Shown: one piece after another, positions 44,386 through 53,697 of the stretch
Position numbering within the stretch: position 1 is the stretch's first letter
Layout: each line of letters starts with the position of its first letter
Source: DATBAX01 sp963723765
GTDB taxonomy: Bacteria > Acidobacteriota > Terriglobia > Terriglobales > Acidobacteriaceae
DNA length: 64,000 nucleotides
Assembly: GCA_963723765.1 (NCBI GenBank)
Contig: CAVRSD010000004.1
Span: forward strand, 1 to 64,000
Direction: 5' to 3'
Position numbers and translations under genes: made by a program
Notes under the pieces: model-generated
The model's input: only the letters and a program-made list of their open reading frames with translations
The model's database searches: none
What the model was told of the DNA's origin: nothing

Positions 44386-45100
44386 CGCGGTTGGCGGCGC
44401 CGCATCGCTGCTCGCGGTCGAGGGCCTGCAGGCGTGGTACGGCGAGTCCCACGTGCTGCACGGCGTGACCTTCAAGGTCGATCGCGGCGAGGTCGTCACG
44501 CTGCTCGGGCGCAACGGTGCCGGCAAGACCACGACCTTGAAGTCGATCATGGGCATGGTCGCGAACCGCACCGGCTCGGTGAAGTTCGAAGGGCGCGAGC
44601 TCATGCGGCTCGCCTCGAACCAGATCGCCCGCGCCGGCATCGCGATCTGTCCGGAGGAGCGCGGCATCTTCGCGAGCCTCGACGTCGCGGAGAACCTCGA
44701 GCTGCCGCCGCAGGTCAAGCCGGGCGGGCTTCCGCGTGCCCGCATTTTCGAGCTGTTTCCGAACCTCGCCGAGCGCCTTTCGAGCCAGGGCACCAAGCTC
44801 TCCGGCGGCGAGCAGCAGATGCTCGCCATCGGGCGCATCCTGCGCACCGGCGCGCGGCTGCTCCTGCTCGACGAGCCGACCGAGGGTCTCGCGCCGGTGA
44901 TCATTCAGCAGATCGGGCGCACCATCCGCAGCCTCAAGGAGCAGGGCTTCACCATCGTCCTGGTCGAGCAGAATTTCCGTTTCGCGGCGACCGTCGCGGA
45001 CCGGTACTATGTCATGGAGCATGGCCGGGTGGTCGAGGGCTTCGCGCAGCGCGAGCTCGACGCCAACCGGGAGAAATTGCAGCACTATCTTGGCGTGTGA
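44378..45100 (+). CDS. livF: Branched-chain amino acid-type ABC transporter ATP-binding protein (LivF)
   Basis: A 240-residue LivF-type ATPase. Walker A LLGRNGAGKTTTLKS, Q-loop region AICPEERGIFASLDVAENLE, signature KLSGGEQQMLAIGRIL, Walker B LLLLDEPTEGLAPVI and H-loop VLVEQNF. Its ATG lies inside the livG 3' end (8-nt overlap). It pairs with LivG to power the LivHM permease. The intact frame contrasts with the following three genes. Confidence 0.93.
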   Translation: MNSAVGGAASLLAVEGLQAWYGESHVLHGVTFKVDRGEVVTLLGRNGAGKTTTLKSIMGMVANRTGSVKFEGRELMRLASNQIARAGIAICPEERGIFASLDVAENLELPPQVKPGGLPRARIFELFPNLAERLSSQGTKLSGGEQQMLAIGRILRTGARLLLLDEPTEGLAPVIIQQIGRTIRSLKEQGFTIVLVEQNFRFAATVADRYYVMEHGRVVEGFAQRELDANREKLQHYLGV

Positions 45101-45143
45101 ATTCATCGACGGTGCCGTGAACCGGCGCCAAACGGAGGGAAGT

Positions 45144-46360
45144 ATGAAATCGATGCGCTGTCTGATCGTCGCCGCTGCCGCACTGGCGAGCAGCTCGGCC
45201 TATGCGCAAATCACCGACGGCGTCGTCAAGATCGGCGTGCTGACCGACATGTCGAGCCTCTATTCCGATCTCGCGGGCCCGGGCTCGGTCGCGGCGGCGA
45301 AGCTCGCGGTCGCCGACTTCAATCGCGGCCGCCAAGGGCATGAAGGTCGAGATCGTCTTCGGCGATCACCAGAACAAGCCGGACGTCGCCTCGAGCCTCG
45401 CCAACTCCTGGATCGACGTCGACAAGGTCGACGTCATCGTCGACCTCGTCGAATTCCGGCATGGCGCTGGCGGTCAGCGAGGTCGGCAGGCTCAAGAACA
45501 AGCCGGTGCTGGTCTCGGGCGCGGCGTCGTCCGATCTCACCGGGGCGAAGTGCAACGCCGACACGATCCACTGGGTCTACGACACCTGGAATGCTCGCCA
45601 ACGGCACCGGCAAGGCGGTGGTCAAGACCGGCGGCAACACCTGGTTCTTCCTCACCGCCGACTATGCGTTCGGCCAGGCGCTCGAGCGCGACACCTCCGC
45701 GGTGGTCGAGGCGAACGGCGGCAAGGTGCGTCGGCAAGGTGCGCGTGCCGATCAACACCAGCGACTTCTCCTCCTTCCTGCTGCAGGCGCAGGCCTCGAA
45801 GGCGAAGGTGATCGGCCTCGCCAATGCCGGCGGCGACACCATCAACTCGATCAAGCAGGCGGCCGAATTCGGCATCGTCGGCCGGCGGCCAGACGCTCGC
45901 CGGGCTCCTGGTGTTCGCGAGCGACGTCGCCGCGCTCGGCCTGCCGACCGCGCAGGGCCTGGTGCTCACCGAGACCTGGTACTGGGACCTGAACGACGCC
46001 AACCGCGCCTGGACCAAGCGCTGGCAGGCCGAGCGGCCCGGCAAGATTCCGACCATGGTGCATGCCGGCGTCTATTCCTCAGTCCTCCACTACCTCAAGG
46101 CGGTGGAGGCGCTCAAAGCCGACGGCGACGGCACGGCCGTGGTCGCCAAGATGAAGGAGCTGCCGACCGACGATCCGCTGTTCGGCAAGGGCATCGTGCG
46201 CGCCGACGGCCGCAAGATCCACGACGCCTATCTCTTCGAGGTGAAGAAGCCGTCCGAGTCGAAATATCCCGGCGACTTCTACAAGACCCGCGCCACCATC
46301 CCCGCCGCGGAAGCCTTCCGCCCGCTCAAGGAAGGCGGCTGCCCGCTGGTCCAGGGTTAG
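45144..46360 (+). pseudogene. livK: Liv-type ABC transporter substrate-binding protein, five frameshifts
   Basis: Restored length is 403 residues, with a signal peptide (CLIVAAAALASSSAYAQ) and a type I periplasmic-binding fold: VKIGVLTDMSSLYSDLAGPG, MKVEIVFGDHQNKPDVA, SGAASSDLTGAKCN, TWFFLTADYAFGQAL and TMVHAGVYSSVLHYLKAVEA. Five +1 shifts lie near 45325, 45456, 45590, 45729 and 45883. Removing one base at each gives a smooth, conserved product, so the gene is probably intact in the organism. The ATG follows ACGGAGGGAAGT. The ligand is an amino acid or amide; the exact one is unknown. Confidence 0.85.
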
Positions 46361-46368
46361 GTTCAAAT

Positions 46369-46464
46369 CCCTCCCCGTCTTCGGGGAGGGTAGGGTGGGG
46401 CTCTTCGGCAGCGTGTGGCTTGTCGAAAGAACCCCACCCTACCCTCCCCGAAGACGGGGAGGGA
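46369..46464. repeat. Perfect ~32-bp inverted repeat between livK and livH
   Basis: TCCCTCCCCGTCTTCGGGGA followed by GGGTAGGGTGGGG is mirrored exactly by CCCCACCCTACCCTCCCCGA then AGACGGGGAGGGA after 31 bp. It lies inside the liv operon, in the only wide gap of the transporter unit. It is the same family as arms near 14450 and 22955. The hairpin could stabilise upstream mRNA and lower downstream permease expression. Confidence 0.85.
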
Positions 46465-46482
46465 TGAGAAGCGGGAGGGGCG

Positions 46483-47372
46483 ATGTTCGAAATCTTCGGC
46501 ATTCCGTCGACGGCGCTGTTCGGGCAGCTTCTGCTCGGGCTCATCAACGGCTCGTTCTACGCGCTGCTTGAGCCTCGGTCTCGCCGTCATCTTCGGCATG
46601 CTCAACATCATCAACTTCGCTCACGGCGCCCAGTACATGATGGGCGCCTTCGCGGCGTTCCTGCTGCTCGACAAGCTCGGCATCGGCTACTGGCCGGCGC
46701 TGGTGCTCGCGCCGCTGATCGTCGGCTTCGTCGGCATCCTGATCGAGCGGCTCCTGCTGCAATGGCTCTACAAGCTCGATCACCTCTACGGCCTGCTGCT
46801 GACGTTCGGGCTCGCGCTCATCATCGAGGGCATGTTCCGCCGCTTTTACGGGTCGTCCGGGCAGCCGTATCGCGTGCCGGAATCGCTCACCGGCGGGCAG
46901 AACCTCGGCTTCATGTTCCTGCCGAACTACCGCGCCTGGGTGATCGCGGTCTCCGTCGTCGTGTGCTTCGGCACCTGGTTCGTGATCGAGCGCACGCGGC
47001 TCGGCTCCTATCTGCGCGCCGCCACCGAGAACCCGGCGCTGGTGCGCGCCTTCGGCATCAACGTGCCGCGCATGATCATGCTGACCTACGGCTTCGGCGT
47101 GGCGCTCGCCGCGCTCGCCGGCGTGCTGGCGGCGCCGATCTACAACGTCAGCCCGCAGATGGGCTCGGACCTCATCATCGTCGTGTTCGCGGTGGTGGTG
47201 ATCGGCGGCATGGGCTCGATCCTCGGCGCGATCCTGACCGGCTTCGGCGCTCGGCATCATCGAGGGGCTCACCAAGGTGTTCTTCCCGGAGGCCTCCAAC
47301 ACGGTGATCTTCGTCATCATGGTGATCGTGCTGCTGATCCGGCCGGCCGGCCTGTTCGGACGGGGAGCCTGA
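46483..47372 (+). pseudogene. livH: Liv-type ABC transporter permease (LivH), two frameshifts
   Basis: A multi-pass inner-membrane permease, restored length 295 residues. Typical LivH order: LLLGLINGSFYAL-LSLGLAV, IFGMLNIINFAHGAQYMMGA, DHLYGLLLTFGLALIIEG, LGSYLRAATENPALVRAFGI with the EAA-like loop, GVALAALAGVLAAPIYNVSP and IVLLIRPAGLFG. Shifts near 46569 and 47249 (one extra base each, before the SLGLAV and LGIIEGL segments) break the frame. It ends 1 bp before livM. Confidence 0.87.
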
Positions 47373-47373
47373 C

Positions 47374-48403
47374 ATGGCCGCCGTCGACGTCGCCGCCCTG
47401 CCGCGATCGGATGTGCCGGCGAGCATGAAGATCGCGTTCGCGGTGATGGTCGCGGTGCTGGTGCTGGCGCCGCTGCCGCCGTTTCAGGTCTATCCGGTGT
47501 TCCTGATGAAGGCGCTGTGCTTTGCGCTGTTCGCCTGCGCCTTCAACCTGCTGATCGGCTATGGCGGCCTGCTGTCGTTCGGCCACGCGATGTTCTTCGG
47601 CTGGGCAGCCTATGTCGCGGCCCACATCGCCAAGGTCGGCACGGTGAGCCTGCCGTACTGGGCCGGCGCGTGGCAGTGGCTCTCGATCCCGTTGCCGGCG
47701 CAATCGCCGGCGCTCGCGATCCTTTGTGGCACCCTGGTCGCCGGTATCCTCGGCGTCATCGTCGGCGGCATCGCCATCCGCCGCCAGGGCATCTATTTCG
47801 CGATGATCACGCTCGCGCTCGCGCAGATGATGTACTTCTTCGCGCTGCAGGCGAAGTTCACCGGCGGCGAGGACGGCATCCAGGGCGTGCCGCGCGGCAA
47901 GCTGTTCGGCGTCATCGATCTTTCCGACACCATGACCATGTATGTCTTCGTCGTCGTGGTCTTCCTCGCCGCGTTTCTCGCTCATCTACCGCATCGTCCA
48001 CTCGCCGTTCGGCGAAGTGCTGAAGGCGATCCGCGAGAACGAGCCGCGGGCGATCTCGCTCGGCTACAAGACCGACCGCTACAAGCTCGTCGCCTTCGTG
48101 CTCTCGGCGGCGTTCGCCGGGCTCGCCGGCGCGACCAAGGCGCTGGTGTTCCAGCTCGCCTCGCTCACCGACGTGCATTGGACGATGTCCGGCGAGGTGG
48201 TGCTGATGACGCTCCTCGGCGGCCTCGGCACCATCTTCGGCCCTGTGGTGGGCGCGACGATCATCGTCGCCATGCAAACTTATTTCGCGAGCTTCGGCGA
48301 ATGGGTGCCGGTGATCCAGGGCGCGATCTTCGTCGTCTGCGTGTTGGCGTTCCGCCGCGGCGTGGTCGGCGAACTCGCCGCGCGGCTGCATGTCAAGCTG
48401 TGA
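47374..48403 (+). pseudogene. livM: Liv-type ABC transporter permease (LivM), one frameshift
   Basis: A LivM-type permease, restored length 342 residues, multi-pass. Markers: MKALCFALFACAFNLLIGYG, GLLSFGHAMFFGWAAYVAAH, GIYFAMITLALAQMMYFFAL and, after the break near 47980, FGEVLKAIRENEPRAISLGY, then VLMTLLGGLGTIFGPVVGA. One extra G (GCGTTTCTCGCTCATC) separates AAFL from LIYRIVH. It follows livH by 1 bp and ends the transporter operon. Confidence 0.88.
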
Positions 48404-48409
48404 GGATTT

Positions 48410-48502
48410 GTAGCCCGGATGAGCGAAGCGATATCCGGGGCTGCGGTTAGATGTTTCGACACAGGCGATGATCCCGCATGTCGCTGCGCTCATGCGGGCT
48501 AC
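48410..48502. repeat. REP-like inverted repeat with GTAGCCCGGATGAGCG ends
   Basis: GTAGCCCGGATGAGCGAAGC followed by GATATCCGGG is mirrored by CCCGCATGTCGCTGCGCTCA then TGCGGGCTAC about 30 bp later. It lies between livM and the M20 peptidase gene. This motif type is widespread in Bradyrhizobiaceae intergenic regions. Confidence 0.8.
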
Positions 48503-48519
48503 GGGTGGATGGAAATGAA

Positions 48520-49697
48520 ATGACCCCGCTCTCCAAAAAAGAAACTGCGGTGCTCGACTGGCTCGCCGGCCAGCGCGATGCCATGATCTCCCTCGTGGCG
48601 GCGTTCGTGAACATCGACAGCGGCAGCTACGACAAGGCCGGCGTCGACGCGGTCGGCGCGCAGCTGCGCGGCTTTCTCACGAGCCACGACATCGGCTTCG
48701 AGATGCATCGCCGAATGAGCATTTCGGCGACGCCATCCGTGCCGGCGTCGGTGACGGGGCAGGCGCCGGCAACGCGCCGATCCTGCTGATGGGCCATCGC
48801 GACACCGTGTTCGGGCAGGGCGAGGCCGTGCGCCGCCCGTTCCGCATCGCCGACGGCACGGCGTCCGGCCCGGGCTGTGCCGACATGAAGGCGGGGCTCG
48901 CGATCAACGCCTTCGTCATCGCCGCGCTCAAGAGGTTCGCCGCGGCGCCGGCGCCGGTCACCGCGCTCTTCACCGCCGACGAGGAGATCGGCTCGCCGTC
49001 GTCGAAGGAGCTCATCATGAAGGAGGCGCGCGCGGCGCGCGCGGTCTTCAACAGCGAGCCCGGCCGGCCGGGCGGCGGCGTCGTCACCGGGCGCAAGGGC
49101 GGCATCTTCATGCGCCTCGACGTCACCGGCAAGGCCGCGCATGCCGGCAACAACTACGCCGACGGCATCAGCGCCATCGAGGAGCTCGCGCAGAAGATCA
49201 TAAGGCTGCATGCGGTGACCGATCTGCCGAACGGCATCAGCTGCAATGTCGGCACCATCAGCGGCGGTCAGACCGTCAACACCATCGCGCCGAGCGCGAG
49301 CGCCGAGGTCGATCTGCGCTTTATCCGCCCCGCCGACCGCACGACGGCGATGGCGAAGATCGAGGCGATCGTCGCGGAAAGCTTCGTGCCGGGCACACGC
49401 GCAAAACTCGAAATCACCGGCGAGTTCGACCCGATGGTCGCGAGCGAAGCCTCGCAGCGGCTCTACGATCACTATGCCGCCTGCGCCGCTGCGCTCGGCC
49501 AGACCGTCGAGCCGATGTTCGCCGGCGGCTGCTCCGATGCCGGCTTCGCCTCGAGCGCCGGCGCGCCCACGATCTGCGCCGTCGGTCCGATCGGCGGCCG
49601 CGCCCATTCGCCCGAGGAATATCTCGAGGTCGATTCGATCGTGCCGCGGGCGCAGGCGCTGGCGCTCGCCATCATGCGGCTCGGGGGGATGAGATGA
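48520..49697 (+). pseudogene. M20 family metallopeptidase (carboxypeptidase G2/ArgE-like), one frameshift
   Basis: A cytoplasmic di-zinc M20 hydrolase, restored length 392 residues. Catalytic and metal blocks: LLMGHRDTVFGQGE (His-x-Asp), GPGCADMKAGLAIN, LFTADEEIGSPSS (Glu-Glu), HAGNNYADGISAIEELAQKI in the dimerisation domain, and GGCSDAGFASSAGAPT with a late His (GGRAHSPEEY). The break is near 48706, where one base seems lost (CGCCGAATGAGC), shifting from FEMHR to NEHFGDAI. The substrate is an N-acyl or glutamyl compound, unknown. Its last codons overlap the transglycosylase start (ATGA). Confidence 0.85.
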
Positions 49698-50515
49698 CCA
49701 AGAAACTCACGCTGTTGCGGACGATTGCCATTCTGCTTTGTGCGCTTCTCTTCGCCGCGCCCGCCCGGGCGGCGACATGCGGAGGCGATTTCCGCACGTT
49801 CATCTCCGCCATGTCGCGCGAAGCGGCGGCGGCCGGAATTTCGCGCAACGTGATCGACGGTGCATTCACCGGCCTCACTCCGGACGCGGGCGTGCTCGCC
49901 TTCGACCGGCGCCAGCGCGGCACATTCCGCAAGAGCTTCGAGGAATACGCCGCGACCCGCGTCATCCCGGCCCGCGTCAACCGCGCGCGGCAGCTGATGC
50001 AGCGCAACGGCGCGCTGCTCGCCCGGATCGAGCACGAGTTCGGCGTGCCGAAGACGCTGCTGATGGCGATCTGGACGATGGAGAGCGACAACGGCACCGG
50101 CGACATGGGCAAGCTGCCGGTGGTCCGCACCGTCGCGACGCTGGCGCACGACTGCCGCCGCACCGATCTCTTTCAAGGCGAGCTGCTTGCCGCGTTGCAG
50201 ATTCTCCAGCGCGGCGATCTCTCCGAGCGCGACCTGGTCGGCGCCTATGCCGGCGAAATCGGCCAGACGCAGTTTCTGCCGTCCTCCTACATCAAGTACG
50301 GCGTCGATTTCGACGGCAACGGACATGTCGATCTCCGGCACAGCGTGCCCGACGTGCTCGCTTCGACCGCCAATCTCCTCAAGACCAACGGCTGGCACGC
50401 CGGTGCGCCGTTCGGCGAGGGCACGCCGAATTTCGAGGTGATGCGCGAGTGGAACCGGTCGGTGATCTACCGCAAGACGCTGGTGCTCTTTGCCGAGCGG
50501 CTCACAGGCTCGTAA
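49694..50515 (+). CDS. MltB-type lytic murein transglycosylase
   Basis: A 273-residue exported peptidoglycan enzyme of the MltB/SLT_2 family. Signal peptide (TIAILLCALLFAAPARA). The catalytic glutamate lies in LLMAIWTMESDNGTGDMGKL, followed by RTVATLAHDCRR and GAYAGEIGQTQFLPSSYIKY-GVDFDGNGHVDL. It cleaves glycan strands with formation of 1,6-anhydro ends. It is translationally coupled to the M20 gene (ATGA), which suggests a linked role in murein-peptide recycling. Confidence 0.9.
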   Translation: MTKKLTLLRTIAILLCALLFAAPARAATCGGDFRTFISAMSREAAAAGISRNVIDGAFTGLTPDAGVLAFDRRQRGTFRKSFEEYAATRVIPARVNRARQLMQRNGALLARIEHEFGVPKTLLMAIWTMESDNGTGDMGKLPVVRTVATLAHDCRRTDLFQGELLAALQILQRGDLSERDLVGAYAGEIGQTQFLPSSYIKYGVDFDGNGHVDLRHSVPDVLASTANLLKTNGWHAGAPFGEGTPNFEVMREWNRSVIYRKTLVLFAERLTGS

Positions 50516-50562
50516 GCTTGCGGCCGCGCGGCCGAACCGTGAGGCGGCTACAGCATTCCTTC

Positions 50563-50651
50563 GTCATCGCCGGGCTTGACCCGGCGATCCCGATCATGTG
50601 GCACGACAGTGCTCTCCTAGGCGGGACGGCCGGGTCAAGCCCGGCCGTGAC
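50563..50651. repeat. REP-like palindrome with GTCATCGCCGGGCTTGACCC core
   Basis: GTCATCGCCGGGCTTGACCC followed by GGCGAT is mirrored by GGCCGGGTCAAGCCCGGCCG then TGAC. The same core (GGCCGGGCTTGTCCCGGC) recurs at 60856 and 63438. It lies between the transglycosylase and the convergent cyclase gene, a typical site for REP/BIME elements. Confidence 0.82.
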
Positions 50652-50665
50652 GTCTCCATGTGAGT

Positions 50666-52237
50666 TCATACGCCCGGCGCCGGCTTCTCCAGCGCTGCGA
50701 TCGCTTGCTGCAATACCGTGCGTATCCGCTCCGCCGACCCCGCATTCACCATGCGCGGGTCGAAGTAGAAGTCGAGCCCGGTCATGTGCGCGCTGAAGAC
50801 CTTGCCCGCCTGGCCCTCGGCGTCGAGCATGCCCTCGACGCCGTAGGGGATGACCTCGCGGCTGATCCCCTTCATGGTGATCGGCGGCAGGGCGTGGGCG
50901 ACCAGCATGTCGCGGACGAGCGCGAAGGTCTCGTAGCTGATCACGATGTGGCCCGGCTCCGCGATCGATTGCAGCCGGGCGGCGAGGTTCGCCTCGGCGC
51001 CGATGATCGTGTAGTCCATGCGGTCGGAGCTGCCGAAGTTTCCGACGTTGCAGAAGCCGGTATTGATTCCCATCCGGGCCTGGAACGGATGCTCGATGCC
51101 GGCGCTGCGCCATTTGACGTTGAGCTCGGCGAGCTTGCGCTGCATGTCGGCGGCCATGCGCAGGCACGCCTCGGCGTCCTCCGCTTCGCCCTTGGTGTCG
51201 GGATCGCCGAAGAAGATCAGGATCGCGTCGCCGATGAACTTGTCGATGGTGCCGCCATGGGCGAGCGCGATGTTCGACATCTCGGTGAAGTATTCGTTGA
51301 GCAGCTGGGTGATCAGCTCCGGCTGCAGCCGTTCCGTGGTCGCGGTGAAATCCTTGATGTCGGAGAAGAAGATCGTGAGCTTCTTGCGCTCGGTGTGGAT
51401 GGTCACGTCCTTCTGGCCGCTGAATATGCTCTTGTAGACCTGCGGCGAGAGGTATCGCGAAATCTTCATCGACAGGGAGGCGAGGAACTCGTTGGCGACC
51501 CCGAGCTCGCGGTTCATGCCTTTGATCGTCGCCGCCTGGCGGTGCTGCATGGCGATGAAGCCGAACGCGGCGGCGCCCATGAAGATGAAATAGGCGAGCA
51601 GGTATTTGAACGAGAACGCGTTCGCCCCGATCGGCTGGCTGATGTCGACCTCCTGGATGCCGCGCACGTCGCCGACCTTCCAGTCATGCTTCGAGCTGTA
51701 GGCGTGCGCGTTGTGGCAGTCGACGCAGGTCTGCTCCATGATGACGGGGGTCATCAAACGGACGCGGTCGCCGAAGGCGGACCGCGAGACCGCGGTGATC
51801 TGCTGGTGCGGCTGCTCGCGCAGCGCCGCGAGCGCGTTCTTCTCGGTCTGGTCGAGAACGTGGGGCGCACGGTCCTTGAAGGGATAATCCGACACGAAGC
51901 GGTAGTTGACGTTCTGCTGCTGCCGCCCGATCACTTTCCCGAGCTCGAGCGACATGGTCGATGGGTTGGGAATCGCCCCGGGGATCGACTGATAGTCGTG
52001 CACGACCTGGCTTTTACCCTGCGCCGCCTGCACACGATCGGCGATGTTGTTGGCGTAGTAGTCGCGCACGCTGGTGAACATCGCGTTGAGGTCGTTCGCC
52101 TGCCGACGCAGCCCCGCCTGGGTCACATCGTGCATGTCGAGCCAGACCGCGACGGGAAGGCCCACCAGCAGCAGGAAGGCGACGAGGATCAGCAGCGGTT
52201 CGCGCAGCCGCCTCAGCATCGAAGGTGAATCAGTCAT
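50666..52237 (-). CDS. Class III adenylate/guanylate cyclase with periplasmic c-type haem (DUF3365/Tll0287-like) domain
   Basis: A 523-residue membrane cyclase. First membrane helix (LLILVAFLLLVGLPVAVWL), then a periplasmic DUF3365-type domain with one haem motif CVDCH at Cys171, Cys174 and His175, and a second helix (YLLAYFIFMGAAAFGFIAM). The cytosolic class III cyclase domain has metal-binding FFSDIKDFTATTERL, GGTIDKFIGDAILIFFGD with the Lys of the purine site, and DYTIIGAEANLAARLQ. It should make cAMP or cGMP in response to redox or ligand state at the haem (inference). The ATG at 52237 is 16 bp after the proximal GTGTCACG stretch. Confidence 0.87.
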   Translation of the reverse strand: MTDSPSMLRRLREPLLILVAFLLLVGLPVAVWLDMHDVTQAGLRRQANDLNAMFTSVRDYYANNIADRVQAAQGKSQVVHDYQSIPGAIPNPSTMSLELGKVIGRQQQNVNYRFVSDYPFKDRAPHVLDQTEKNALAALREQPHQQITAVSRSAFGDRVRLMTPVIMEQTCVDCHNAHAYSSKHDWKVGDVRGIQEVDISQPIGANAFSFKYLLAYFIFMGAAAFGFIAMQHRQAATIKGMNRELGVANEFLASLSMKISRYLSPQVYKSIFSGQKDVTIHTERKKLTIFFSDIKDFTATTERLQPELITQLLNEYFTEMSNIALAHGGTIDKFIGDAILIFFGDPDTKGEAEDAEACLRMAADMQRKLAELNVKWRSAGIEHPFQARMGINTGFCNVGNFGSSDRMDYTIIGAEANLAARLQSIAEPGHIVISYETFALVRDMLVAHALPPITMKGISREVIPYGVEGMLDAEGQAGKVFSAHMTGLDFYFDPRMVNAGSAERIRTVLQQAIAALEKPAPGV

Positions 52238-52465
52238 GGGTGTCCGTTCCGGGGTGGCGTGACACCCGATATGCCCGATCGATTGTCCGCCCCCGTTTTG
52301 CTCCCGCCGGCCCGGCTCCACGCATGCCGGCCTGCGAATGGGCCGAAGATGGCGAAATCCCGCATGGAAGACAATCGCGCCGCATGTGTTGCGGCGTCGC
52401 AATCGACGCCGCTATCATCGCCGGAGTTCGGTATTGCCCGATCCGCAGCCGTCAACGGAGTGCTC

Positions 52466-53567
52466 ATGGCCGCATCGCTGTTCTCTCCCATCAAGCTCGC
52501 CGGCGTCGAGCTCGACAATCGCATCGTCGTCGCGCCGATGTGCCAGTACAGCGCCATTGACGGCTGCGCCAGCGATTGGCACATCGCCCATCTCGGCATG
52601 CTCGCCAATTCCGGGGCCGGCCTCGTCGTCGTCGAGGCGACCCATGTGGAGCGCCATGGGCGCATCACCCACGGCTGCCTCGGCCTCTATTCGGACGACT
52701 GCGAGCTGACGCTCAAGCACGTCATCGACGTCGGCCGGCGCTACGGCACCACCAAGTTCGGCATCCAGCTCGCCCATGCCGGACGCAAGGCGTCCTCGCA
52801 GCGCCCCTGGGAGGGCGGCGGCGCGCTCAAAGCGGGCGAGGACCCCTGGGAGACGATCGGACCCTCGGCCGCTGCCGTTCGGTCCCGGCTGGCATGTGCC
52901 GCGGGAGATGACGGCGGCCGACATTACGCGGGTTCGCGAGGCCTTCGTCTCGGCTGCGCGGCGCGCGGTGCGCATCGGCTTCGATGCGATCGAGCTGCAC
53001 GGCGCGCACGGCTACCTGATGCACAGCTTCATGTCGCCCTTCTCGAACAAGCGGACCGACGAATATGGCGGCAGCTTCGAGAACCGCTTGCGCTTTCCCC
53101 TCGAGGTCGCCCGCGCCGTGCGCGCGGTGGTGCCGCGCAGCACCGCGCTGGGCGCCCGCATCACCGGCAGCGACTGGCTCGACGGCGGCCTGACGCCGGC
53201 CGATGCCGTCGCCTTCACCAAGGCGCTCAAGGAGGTCGGGCTCGATTATGTCGACGTGTCTTCGGGCGGCATCACTGCCGAGGCGCGCACGCCGACGACC
53301 CCCGGCTACAACGTGCCGATCGCCGACGAGGTGCGGCGTTCGACCGGCATCGCCACCCGCACCGTCGGCCTCATCGTCATGCCGAAGCAGGCGGACGAGG
53401 TGATCGCCGAAGGCAAGGCCGACATGGTCGCGCTCGCCCGTGCCGTGCTCGATAATCCGCACTGGGGCTGGTACGCCGCCCAGGTCCTCGGCGCCGAAAG
53501 CAAACGGCCGCCGCAATATCTGCGCGCCGGTTCGAAGCTGTGGCCCGGCATGGCGATGCGCGGCTGA
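52466..53567 (+). pseudogene. NADH:flavin oxidoreductase, Old Yellow Enzyme family (NamA/YqjM-like), one frameshift
   Basis: FMN-dependent ene-reductase, restored length 366 residues, TIM barrel. Blocks: LDNRIVVAPMCQYSA (FMN site, Cys), FGIQLAHAGRKASSQRPWEG, DAIELHGAHGYLMHSFMSPF, NKRTDEYGGSFENRLRF and DMVALARAVLDNPHWGW. The frame breaks near 52870 with one extra base (TCGGCCGCTGCCG), between GPSA and LPFGPGWHVPREM. The ATG at 52466 follows CAACGGAGTGCTC. It reduces activated C=C bonds; the natural substrate is unknown. Confidence 0.88.
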
Positions 53568-53697
53568 GCTCCGGGGCCAACGGTACCGATCGCGAGCATT
53601 TTCGGGCGTCCGATCGCGCCTTGTCGGTTGCCGTAAAAACGGGCAGTGTCGCGGCGAAATTGGAGGTAACCCGAGGATTGGGGGGCCGGGCGCCGCT

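Noticed and set aside
45009..45992. Programmed ribosomal frameshifting in the livK gene
   Set aside because: Five shifts at unrelated sequences without slippery heptamers, mirrored by similar shifts in many other genes, argue against a programmed event.
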